Below, one piece after another: positions 1 through 5,696 of a stretch of 5,696 nt of DNA; the first letter of the stretch is position 1; each line of letters begins with the position of its first letter. A program made the translations under genes and the position numbers. The stretch comes from Bacteroidota bacterium. Its GTDB lineage: Bacteria; Bacteroidota; Bacteroidia; J057. The notes beneath the pieces are model-generated. The model searched no databases. It saw only the letters and a list, made by a program, of their open reading frames with translations, and was not told the origin of the DNA. The stretch lies in assembly GCA_963169475.1 (NCBI GenBank), contig CAUJFT010000327.1, forward strand, positions 1-5,696. The letters run 5' to 3'.

Positions 1-1038
1 AGCCATTGAGGCAACGGTTAGTATTTTCCCTCCATTAACACAAGCAGGCTGGTAGTTTGCGGCATTCATGGAGCTATTGCCCGCTGCGATAGCCACCCAT
101 GTTCCGCTATTAGAAAGGTTGAGTATAGAAGTTTTATACACTGAATTGGTTGCACAGTTTGCTGCGCTAAACGGACCACCAAGGCTAAGATTAACCACAT
201 CTCCAGCTATATCTTTTGAGGCTACATGGTCTATCCCTGAAATAATCGTAGAAGAAGGAGAGCTAGGGGTGCTACAAGAGGCAAAAACCTTCACAGGAAC
301 CACCTTAGCACCAGCAGAAACACCCACAACCCCTGAGCCGTTATCTTTTGCGGCTGCGATACCCGCGCAATGCGTACCGTGACCGTTACAATCGTCTGCT
401 GTTCCTCCCACTTTGGAAACGGCAAATGTACCAGTAATCACATTCAAATCGGGGTGGTCAAGGTCAATTCCGGTATCTACAATCCATATCCAAGTATTTT
501 TCGTACTACCGTTGGCAAAGCCTCCTGCATTCGTAATACCGCAAGGGGTACTTTGAGCCAAGGGAGACTCCACGGTTTCGCGTCCAGGAGCAAGCTGTAT
601 TTCAACATCTGGTTCAATGGATACTACATTGGGGTCTTTTTTTAATGTCGCAATTTCTTCTTCCGAAAGTACTGCCGCAAATCCTGAAAAAGCATGATAA
701 TAGCTTTGTTTAACTTTATCCGCCGTAATCTTATGTTTTTGAGTAAACGCGGTGATTAATTGGTCGGATTTTCTGCTGTTTTGGTCAGAAAAAGTTTGTT
801 TTTCTTCCCTTGTGTACGCCTTCTTCGCACTAGACTCTACAGATTTTGTAGAAGGGATAGCCGTTTCACTAAGCTGAACAATATACTGCCCCTTAATAGG
901 GTTAAAACCTTCAGGAACGGGGAGCAATTTTGCATTTTCAGCATTGGTAAATGAGACAGGTTTTTCGTCTGATAAAACTACACCAAAGGAAGCCCATAAT
1001 CCAAGGGCAAGAGCAGGAAACAAAATATTCTTCATCAT
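1..1038 (-). CDS. Secreted S8 subtilisin-like serine endopeptidase (proteinase K type), N-terminal 346 residues, C-terminus cut by window edge
   Basis: Reading the minus strand from an ATG at 1038 gives an uninterrupted frame to base 1. A short N-terminus (MMKN) and a hydrophobic stretch to about residue 22 look like a signal peptide. Residues about 50-147 resemble the Inhibitor_I9 propeptide, with GQYIVQL near its start and SIEPDVEI at its end. The catalytic domain follows: Asp188 in IVDTGID, His220 in NGHGTHCAG, the substrate-binding strand NLSLGG at 283-288, and oxyanion Asn321 in AAGNS. The Cys after HGTH (Cys224) and the NYQPA segment favour the proteinase K branch. The nucleophile Ser (GTSMA motif) should lie about 60 residues beyond the window, so activity cannot be confirmed. 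A second ATG at 1035 would shorten the protein by one residue. The likely role is degradation of extracellular protein after export and propeptide removal. It lies downstream of the histidine kinase on the same strand, with a 106-bp gap. Confidence 0.93.
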   Translation of the reverse strand, partial: MMKNILFPALALGLWASFGVVLSDEKPVSFTNAENAKLLPVPEGFNPIKGQYIVQLSETAIPSTKSVESSAKKAYTREEKQTFSDQNSRKSDQLITAFTQKHKITADKVKQSYYHAFSGFAAVLSEEEIATLKKDPNVVSIEPDVEIQLAPGRETVESPLAQSTPCGITNAGGFANGSTKNTWIWIVDTGIDLDHPDLNVITGTFAVSKVGGTADDCNGHGTHCAGIAAAKDNGSGVVGVSAGAKVVPVKVFASCSTPSSPSSTIISGIDHVASKDIAGDVVNLSLGGPFSAANCATNSVYKTSILNLSNSGTWVAIAAGNSSMNAANYQPACVNGGKILTVASMA

Positions 1039-1106
1039 AAATTAATTATTTTAGGTTAAGTAGAAAAATGTATTTTTTATTCTCATTTCGTTATCATAGG
1101 GGTGAT

Positions 1107-1135
1107 ATTGATTTTTTACGACTAAAAAATACAAT
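1107..1135 (-). repeat. AT-rich inverted repeat between the kinase and subtilase genes; possible terminator or operator
   Basis: ATTTTTTA (1111-1118) and TAAAAAAT (1123-1130) are perfectly complementary around a CGAC loop. The stem extends by ATTG (1107-1110) pairing with CAAT (1132-1135) across one bulged A at 1131. The repeat starts 10 bases past the kinase stop codon on the transcribed strand. It lacks a GC-rich stem, and no T-run follows it in the direction of kinase transcription, so it is not a textbook intrinsic terminator. It could end the kinase transcript weakly or bind a regulator of the subtilase. The pairing is seen directly; the role is inferred. Confidence 0.45.
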
Positions 1136-1144
1136 AGTTCTGAT

Positions 1145-3064
1145 TTACAAGTCCCTAATATTAGGGATTTGACAAAATATATGCGTTCCTTTGCCCTTTT
1201 CCGATACGATTTTAAAAGTTCCGCCGAGTTCCTCTGTTCTTTTTTTCATGTTATAGATTCCGTTTTGCGCGCTTTTCTCATGGATGTCGAAACCCTTTCC
1301 GTTATCGTGAACTTCCATATCAAAGGTGTCGTTTATCACATTTAAGCAAATAAAGACCTCTGTCGCTTCCGAATATTTTGCAATATTATTGATTGCCTCC
1401 TTAAAAATCAGGAAAATATTTTTTCGGACATTCATTCCCAAAGAAGTTGTTTTTAGGCTTGCTGATACCTCAAAAGAAAACGGGATATTTTTTATATCCA
1501 GCATTTCCCTAAGGTGGGTATTCATTTTAAAAGTAATATCTTCGAGTTTATCTCTCTTGGGGTTTATAGACCATACAATGTCTCCCATTGCGTCCAGAAT
1601 ATTTGTAGCATTAGTATGAATCCTTTCCAAAAGAAGTAGAACTTTGTGTGGGTCTTTTTGCCATTGATGTCGTGCTACTTCGCTATAAATTTTTATACTG
1701 CTAAGGGTTGCTCCGATGTCATCGTGCAAATCTTGTGAAATTTTATCGCGTATTTGCTGCATTTTTTGATTAAGCTGTTCATTTTTTTCGAGTTCTTTAA
1801 TTAAGGCATCTTGCGACCACAGTTTTTCCGCCTCTATATTACGAACCTTGTATAATAGTGCAATATTGAAAAAGAAAACCTCTATTAGCGTTCCAATTCC
1901 CGAAAAAACTACTGCATTGCTGACCAAAAAAATCCCCCAAAGCATAAGCCATGAAAATATAATTGCTATTGCGTTTCCTACTAAGGCAAAAAGCGCACCA
2001 ATAAGCAAATACTTAGCAAGTGGATTTCTGGCTTTGAGTACCTCTCTAATGAAATAGATAGCCAGCCCAAATAAGAAAAGAGAAGCTCCATAGAATAAGA
2101 ATAAGGCTATTTTTTTCTCTTCCAATAATACTCCCCCAAGCCCTACTAAGGATACGATTAATACAAAATACTCTGATAGGATAATTTTTTGGTTAAGTTT
2201 GGGCTGCTTCTTCTCTAATTCCAGATAATAGCGGGCAAAACGAAAATAAAAAAAATGTACAATTAGTGATAAAATCCCTCCTAATAAAACCTCTGGAATA
2301 ATGTTATAATTAAAAAACACGTCTAAGTTATAATAACCCTCCGTTTGATTTCCATAATAACAAAATAGGGACGATAGATATAAGGCATACCAAATATATT
2401 CAATCCTTCTAACCAAAAACCATTGGAAGAGGCTAATCGCCATCTGAAAAAAAAGTACAGAAACCAGTAAAGCATTAAAAAGAAACCTATACCTATGCGC
2501 AAAAAGGCGGGAACCTCTTTGTTTTATAAAACCGGACTTTGTCAAGAGCAAAAAGTTATAGACAAATATACTCCGAACTTCTTTTGTCCAAAGCCTTACT
2601 TCATATACTCCATTTGGCGGAATTGTAACCGCTATCCCTGTTTGAGTGAATGGAAGTGTCTCAAAGGAGTACCGGACAGTTTTATCTATTTTTTTGAGTA
2701 AAACACAACGGTTGGCAGAGTCTCTTATGTCGGCTACCCAAACGATAGAAACAGGGTGATAAATGTAAAAAGTAGTGCTATCTTTATCCTTATTTCTTAG
2801 CATAAATTTACAACCCGTAAATGGTTTTTCTTCATACTTCATAAAGGATGCAGTATCTTGTATTATAGCAAAGCTCCATTCGTTCTCGTAATTACTACAA
2901 GCCCAAAAGGTAATATTTCCCTCAATAGACAAAGGAAGGGTACGTTCATTTATCTGCACAGGAGTATGCGCAGCCAGAAGATTATTCAATAAAGTAAACA
3001 AGACAGTTAAAAAAAAAAATATTTTTCCTAATAACTGAATGAGTTTATTCTTTCTTTTTTTCAT
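1145..3064 (-). CDS. 7TM-DISM membrane sensor histidine kinase (HisKA_3 + HATPase_c)
   Basis: This complete 639-residue protein starts with a basic segment and a hydrophobic signal or anchor (about 12-31). A periplasmic region follows (about 33-185) that fits the 7TMR-DISM extracellular domain type 2. Seven hydrophobic segments lie at roughly 194-214, 223-237, 257-275, 299-315, 319-338, 350-371 and 373-405. A charged, likely coiled-coil linker (408-440) leads to the phosphoacceptor His447 in DLHDDIGATLSS, a HisKA_3-type dimerisation helix. The ATPase domain shows an N-box (E556, N559/N560), DNGKGF at 587-592, GIYNMKKR at 602-609 and KGKGT at 623-627. The parts needed for autophosphorylation therefore look intact. 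Family knowledge says such kinases sense an envelope or carbohydrate-like ligand and pass phosphate to a NarL/LuxR-type response regulator. No such regulator is in the window, and the ligand cannot be predicted. The coding strand has an 11-T run near the start. Confidence 0.93.
   Translation of the reverse strand: MKKRKNKLIQLLGKIFFFLTVLFTLLNNLLAAHTPVQINERTLPLSIEGNITFWACSNYENEWSFAIIQDTASFMKYEEKPFTGCKFMLRNKDKDSTTFYIYHPVSIVWVADIRDSANRCVLLKKIDKTVRYSFETLPFTQTGIAVTIPPNGVYEVRLWTKEVRSIFVYNFLLLTKSGFIKQRGSRLFAHRYRFLFNALLVSVLFFQMAISLFQWFLVRRIEYIWYALYLSSLFCYYGNQTEGYYNLDVFFNYNIIPEVLLGGILSLIVHFFYFRFARYYLELEKKQPKLNQKIILSEYFVLIVSLVGLGGVLLEEKKIALFLFYGASLFLFGLAIYFIREVLKARNPLAKYLLIGALFALVGNAIAIIFSWLMLWGIFLVSNAVVFSGIGTLIEVFFFNIALLYKVRNIEAEKLWSQDALIKELEKNEQLNQKMQQIRDKISQDLHDDIGATLSSIKIYSEVARHQWQKDPHKVLLLLERIHTNATNILDAMGDIVWSINPKRDKLEDITFKMNTHLREMLDIKNIPFSFEVSASLKTTSLGMNVRKNIFLIFKEAINNIAKYSEATEVFICLNVINDTFDMEVHDNGKGFDIHEKSAQNGIYNMKKRTEELGGTFKIVSEKGKGTHIFCQIPNIRDL
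1152..1167. repeat. Perfect 16-bp palindrome at the 3' end of the kinase gene
   Basis: The sequence TCCCTAATATTAGGGA is its own reverse complement. It covers codons near the kinase C-terminus (the PNIR part of PNIRDL) and ends 5 bases before the stop codon. As RNA it could form a six-pair TCCCTA/TAGGGA stem with an ATAT loop. As DNA it is a plausible site for a dimeric regulator, 114 bp from the subtilase start. The symmetry is directly visible; any function is inferred. Confidence 0.5.
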
Positions 3065-3115
3065 TTCTATTTGATTTAGGACAATTTTCTAAAATTTTGG
3101 GTTTTTTTTCGGAAA

Positions 3116-3146
3116 TTTGCCCCACAAAATCATATCGCTATTATAG
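3116..3146 (+). promoter_or_regulatory. Candidate Bacteroidota promoter for dcd
   Basis: TTTG (3116-3119) is followed after 19 bases by TATTATAG (3139-3146). This keeps the TA and the final G of TAnnTTTG but matches only part of the TTTG core. Transcription would start near 3153, leaving a short AT-rich leader of about 17 bases before the dcd ATG. That leader has no clear Shine-Dalgarno site, which is common in this phylum. The spacing is good but the -7 match is moderate. Confidence 0.35.
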
Positions 3147-3154
3147 AACGCAAA
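3125..3154 (-). promoter_or_regulatory. Candidate Bacteroidota promoter for the histidine kinase gene
   Basis: On the minus strand, TTTG (3154-3151) is followed after 18 bases by TGATTTTG (3132-3125). This differs at one defined position from the Bacteroidota -7 element TAnnTTTG, and the TTTG fits the -33 element. Transcription would start near 3118-3120, giving a leader of about 55 bases before the ATG at 3064. It overlaps the candidate dcd promoter on the other strand. It is a match by eye only. Confidence 0.35.
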
Positions 3155-3169
3155 CATAAATAAAATCTT

Positions 3170-3706
3170 ATGATTCTGTCAGATAAAAAAATATTAGAAG
3201 AAATCGAAAATGGCAATATTCTCATAGAACCCTTTGACCGGGCTTATCTTGGAAGTAATAGTTATGATGTGCATTTAGGTAAATATTTGGCAGCCTATAC
3301 CGATAGAGAACTTGATGCTCGCAAGCACAACAAAATAGAAGAAATCCTTATACCCGAAGAAGGATATGTGCTTCACCCGGGTACGCTTTATCTTGGAGTA
3401 ACCCAAGAATATACGGAAACTCACCGGCACGTACCATTTTTGGAAGGGAAAAGCAGCACCGGCAGATTAGGAATTCATATTCATGCCACAGCAGGAAAAG
3501 GAGATGTCGGTTTTTGTAATACATGGACGTTAGAGATTACGGTAGTTCACCCGGTGAGAATATATGCCGGAATGCCGGTAGGGCAGCTTATTTATTTTGA
3601 GGTGGACGGAGACGTAATTCGTCCTTATCACACTAAATCTAACGCCAAATATACTCTACGTACTGACAAACCCGTAGAAAGCATGATGTGGAAGAATCTT
3701 TTTTAG
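3170..3706 (+). CDS. dcd: dCTP deaminase
   Basis: This 178-residue protein deaminates dCTP to dUTP and ammonia in the cytoplasm, feeding dUMP and thus dTTP synthesis. The N-terminal block MILSDKKILEEIE and the segment LGSNSYDVHLG are typical of Dcd. The core EGKSSTGRLG followed by HATAGKGDVGF and TLEI carries the catalytic set: Ser95, Arg99 and Glu122 align with E. coli Ser111, Arg115 and Glu138 at a constant offset of 16. The C-terminal VRIYAGMPVGQLIYFE strand and the NAKY..RTDKPVESMMWK tail match Bacteroidota homologues as I remember them. The length is somewhat under the roughly 193 residues of the E. coli enzyme, mostly because of a shorter C-terminus and loops, and looks complete. The gene diverges from the kinase and is followed by its own hairpin, so it is probably transcribed alone. 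TAG in place of the E. coli TAH leaves open whether it also has dUTPase activity. Confidence 0.95.
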   Translation: MILSDKKILEEIENGNILIEPFDRAYLGSNSYDVHLGKYLAAYTDRELDARKHNKIEEILIPEEGYVLHPGTLYLGVTQEYTETHRHVPFLEGKSSTGRLGIHIHATAGKGDVGFCNTWTLEITVVHPVRIYAGMPVGQLIYFEVDGDVIRPYHTKSNAKYTLRTDKPVESMMWKNLF

Positions 3707-3726
3707 GTTTTCATCTGCTTATTTTT

Positions 3727-3746
3727 GGTAACTAATTACCTTTTTT
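3727..3746 (+). terminator. Probable intrinsic terminator of dcd
   Basis: GGTAA (3727-3731) and TTACC (3736-3740) form a five-pair stem around a CTAA loop. Six T residues (3741-3746) follow directly. It starts 21 bases after the dcd stop codon and precedes the C25 protease leader, which supports separate transcription of the two genes. The stem is short and only 40 percent GC, so termination may be partial. Confidence 0.5.
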
Positions 3747-3780
3747 AGGCATAAATTCGTTAGAGTAGTATAGCATTTAA

Positions 3781-3834
3781 ATGAAAAGAGGGTTTTTTAT
3801 CCATTTGCTTTTCTGTTTGCCTCTCATTTTTTGA
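3781..3834 (+). other. 17-codon leader-like mini-ORF upstream of the C25 protease
   Basis: ATG at 3781 opens a 17-residue frame (MKRGFFIHLLFCLPLIF) that ends at TGA 3832-3834. It has two basic residues and a hydrophobic run, like the start of a signal peptide. It resembles the protease N-terminus (MNRRFFTTFLFVILLFEGF). About 22 of the first 30 bases match those at 3856, including the shared run GGTTTTTTA. The mini-ORF is in the same frame as the protease but separated by TGA and TAA. It could be an upstream leader ORF, the remnant of a duplicated 5' end, or chance in T-rich sequence. There is no evidence that it is translated, and no clear ribosome binding site precedes it. Confidence 0.25.
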
Positions 3835-3855
3835 ATTTTCTAATTTAGTATCACC

Positions 3856-5696
3856 ATGAATAGGAGGTTTTTTACCACATTTCTTTTTGTAATCTTACTT
3901 TTTGAGGGGTTCTCTCAATCCGTTACCCTCCTATCCGCAACAAAAGACGGGGAAATTATCATACAGGTAAATGTGCCGAACATTGAGGTTACAAAATCGG
4001 GTTCTGTAAAGATTCCAGATGAAAAATCCGGCTTTATCCTGAAAAATGGGGCGCCCAATATTCAGAAATTGACAGTTTCTATGATTATTCCGGACATAGC
4101 GGGAATGAAAACAGAAGTTCTTGCTTCTGATTTTTATGAAATACCGGATATTTACGTAACGCCTTCCAAGGGAAATATTTTCCGTGATACGAACCCCAAA
4201 GATGTTCCTTTGAGAGAAGGAAAAGAATATTCCGAAAACGATTTTTTCCCAAACTCCCTTGCAGAGTTAAAATCTCCCTACATTGTGAGGGATTTTCGCG
4301 CACAAAGCCTATGGATTTATCCGGTTCAATATAACCCCATAACCAAAATACTACGGGTATTTAAGACCATAACGATTCGCGTCTATCCAGAAGGGGTAAA
4401 CCCCCAAAACCTATACCAACGACAACAACAAGTGATTGCTATCGAACAAGAGTTTTCAGAAACTTATCGCCGACAATTTATTAATTATGAGGCAATCGCA
4501 ACCTATACTCCCATTTCAGAATCAGGGTCTATGTTGATTATTTGCCCTCCTGCATTCTTACAAGCGATGCAGCCTTTTGTAAACTGGAAACAGCAAAAAG
4601 GGATTCCGGTAGAAATAATAGATTTAGCTACTGTCGGAAATACCCCTACGCAGATTAAAGATTATATTAGTCAATATTATACCCAAAATCATACCCTTAA
4701 ATACGTTCTCCTAGTAGGGGACAATGCTCAATTACCTTGTATGACTTATAACGGAAATCCGTCAGACAATGCCTATGCCTACCTTTTGGGGACAGACTCC
4801 TACCCAGAGGTATTCATGGGAAGATTTTCAGGAGAAAATGTGCAAGAAATAGAAACCCTAGTTGCTAAGGTTATTCAATACGAAAAAACACCTTCCAATA
4901 CTGCTTCATGGTATCATAAAGGTATTTGCATTGCCTCCGAACAAGGACCCGGCGATGATAACGAGATGGACTATGAGCATGAGCATAATATCCGAACCCA
5001 ATTGCTTTCTTATACTTATACTACCGTTTCGGAGTTGTACGATGGAACACAAACGAATACTGGCTATGTAGATGCCCCCGGTAACCCGATAGCAAGCGAC
5101 CTTAGTACGCTTGTAAATAGTGGGGTAGGGCTGATTAACTATACCGGTCATGGAGGACCCACCGAAATCGTAACCACAGGACACAGCGTTCAAGACGTTC
5201 TTGGACTGACAAATACAAACCAATTTCCCTTTTTATGGGAAGTGGGATGCGTGAGTGGAGAATTTATGAATACTACCTGCTATGCCGAAGCGTGGCTTAG
5301 AGCCACCCACCCCGTGAATAATAGCCTTACTGGTAGCGCAGGGGTGTTTGCCTCTACCATTAACCAATCATGGGATCCTCCAATGGAAGGACAAGACGCA
5401 ATGAATGACATTCTCACAGAAAGTATTGCGGGAAATATTAAAAGAACATTTGGCGGTATCTCCTTTAATGGTTGTATGCAGATGAATGATGTTTATGGTA
5501 CAAATGGGGCAGATATGACTGATACGTGGACCTTATTTGGAGACCCCTCAATTATGATGTTTACAAACACCCCCCAAGCAATGACGATTACTCATAACGC
5601 TACAGTTAATCTTGGTAGTTACAGCTTCCCTATAAACGGAAGTGTAGAGGGGGCTTTCGTTGCTCTCACTCAAAACAATGAAATTATTGGGACGGG
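3856..5696 (+). CDS. R-gingipain-like C25 family cysteine endopeptidase, preproprotein, N-terminal 613 residues, C-terminus cut by window edge
   Basis: The frame from ATG 3856 is open to the window end. Residues 1-21 form a signal peptide (basic MNRR, hydrophobic core, likely cleavage near GFSQ). Residues about 70-180 match the gingipain propeptide, with VTPSKGN (101-107), FFPNSLAEL and YPVQYNP. The mature part aligns with RgpB from YTP at 217; the C25 core starts near MLIICPP (226). His432 in NYTGHGG and Cys465 in EVGCVSGEF are 33 residues apart, the same as RgpB His211 and Cys244. Glu362, Asp372 and Trp506 align with RgpB Glu152, Asp163 and Trp284, the last two lining the Arg-binding pocket. 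TINQSW, NIKRTFGG and DTWTLFGDPS are also shared. After about 560 an Ig-like domain begins. Family knowledge predicts export, propeptide removal and a C-terminal type IX secretion signal, which would lie beyond the window. No nearby in-frame ATG offers a better start, and two stops block the one at 3781. Confidence 0.94.
   Translation, partial: MNRRFFTTFLFVILLFEGFSQSVTLLSATKDGEIIIQVNVPNIEVTKSGSVKIPDEKSGFILKNGAPNIQKLTVSMIIPDIAGMKTEVLASDFYEIPDIYVTPSKGNIFRDTNPKDVPLREGKEYSENDFFPNSLAELKSPYIVRDFRAQSLWIYPVQYNPITKILRVFKTITIRVYPEGVNPQNLYQRQQQVIAIEQEFSETYRRQFINYEAIATYTPISESGSMLIICPPAFLQAMQPFVNWKQQKGIPVEIIDLATVGNTPTQIKDYISQYYTQNHTLKYVLLVGDNAQLPCMTYNGNPSDNAYAYLLGTDSYPEVFMGRFSGENVQEIETLVAKVIQYEKTPSNTASWYHKGICIASEQGPGDDNEMDYEHEHNIRTQLLSYTYTTVSELYDGTQTNTGYVDAPGNPIASDLSTLVNSGVGLINYTGHGGPTEIVTTGHSVQDVLGLTNTNQFPFLWEVGCVSGEFMNTTCYAEAWLRATHPVNNSLTGSAGVFASTINQSWDPPMEGQDAMNDILTESIAGNIKRTFGGISFNGCMQMNDVYGTNGADMTDTWTLFGDPSIMMFTNTPQAMTITHNATVNLGSYSFPINGSVEGAFVALTQNNEIIGT

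Noticed and set aside
68..954. Open plus-strand frames at 68-382, 370-645 and 760-954
   Set aside because: They lie antisense to a continuous subtilase frame with all expected S8 motifs, and their translations show no recognisable family.
1065..1072. TACATTTT on the minus strand as the subtilase -7 element
   Set aside because: It resembles TAnnTTTG, but no TTG lies at the right distance upstream; too weak to list as a promoter.
1326..2701. Open plus-strand frames at 1326-1619, 1848-2057 and 2495-2701
   Set aside because: They are antisense to the intact histidine kinase gene; their translations have no recognisable motifs.
3083..3094. ATTTTCTAAAAT dyad in the kinase leader
   Set aside because: A five-pair AT stem with a two-base loop in very AT-rich sequence is expected by chance.
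3816..3848. TTTG (3816-3819) and TAATTTAG (3841-3848) as a promoter for the C25 protease
   Set aside because: The spacing of 21 is acceptable, but transcription would start at or right next to the ATG at 3856, leaving no leader. No better site was found in 3747-3855.
4085..5223. Open frames at 4085-4303 and 4906-5223 on the minus strand and 4862-5071 on the plus strand
   Set aside because: They overlap the C25 protease frame, which matches gingipains throughout; these are shadows.
3856..5696. The C25 gene as PorU, the type IX secretion sortase
   Set aside because: The catalytic pair falls at 432/465 with a gingipain-type propeptide and specificity residues; PorU has its Cys much further along and different flanking sequence.
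1..5696. tRNA, rRNA, CRISPR array, insertion sequence or phage attachment site
   Set aside because: No cloverleaf, direct-repeat array, transposase frame or flanking terminal repeats could be seen; nearly all of the window is explained by four genes, and no gap between them exceeds 150 bases.

Overview
The window looks like chromosomal DNA from a member of the Bacteroidota. The evidence is AT-rich sequence, AT-rich leaders without strong Shine-Dalgarno sites, promoter-like TTTG / TAnnTTTG elements, a Bacteroidota-type dCTP deaminase, a 7TM-DISM sensor histidine kinase, and a gingipain-type C25 peptidase, a family typical of type IX secretion substrates. The class or genus cannot be settled from this sequence.

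Layout: four protein genes in two divergent pairs. On the minus strand are the first 346 codons of a secreted proteinase-K-like subtilase (1-1038, cut by the window start) and, upstream of it, a complete 639-residue sensor histidine kinase (1145-3064). On the plus strand are a complete dcd gene for dCTP deaminase (3170-3706) and the first 613 codons of an R-gingipain-like cysteine peptidase (3856-5696, cut by the window end). The kinase and dcd diverge from a 105-bp region where two candidate promoters overlap. A short hairpin with a T6 tract follows dcd. Two inverted repeats lie between the kinase and the subtilase. The two truncated protease genes have no stop codon inside the window.

How the genes relate: dcd is a housekeeping pyrimidine nucleotide gene and appears to be a single-gene transcript. 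The kinase is a membrane sensor of the type that normally signals to a NarL/LuxR-class response regulator, but no regulator gene is present here. Two exported endopeptidase genes lie within 1 kb of the kinase, so protease regulation is a reasonable guess, but only a guess. The C25 protease is the most informative gene: its His/Cys dyad and its putative Arg-binding Asp and Trp can be matched to RgpB, yet the Arg expected at the prodomain-mature junction is missing. I see no tRNA, rRNA, CRISPR array, insertion sequence or clearly new multi-gene system.
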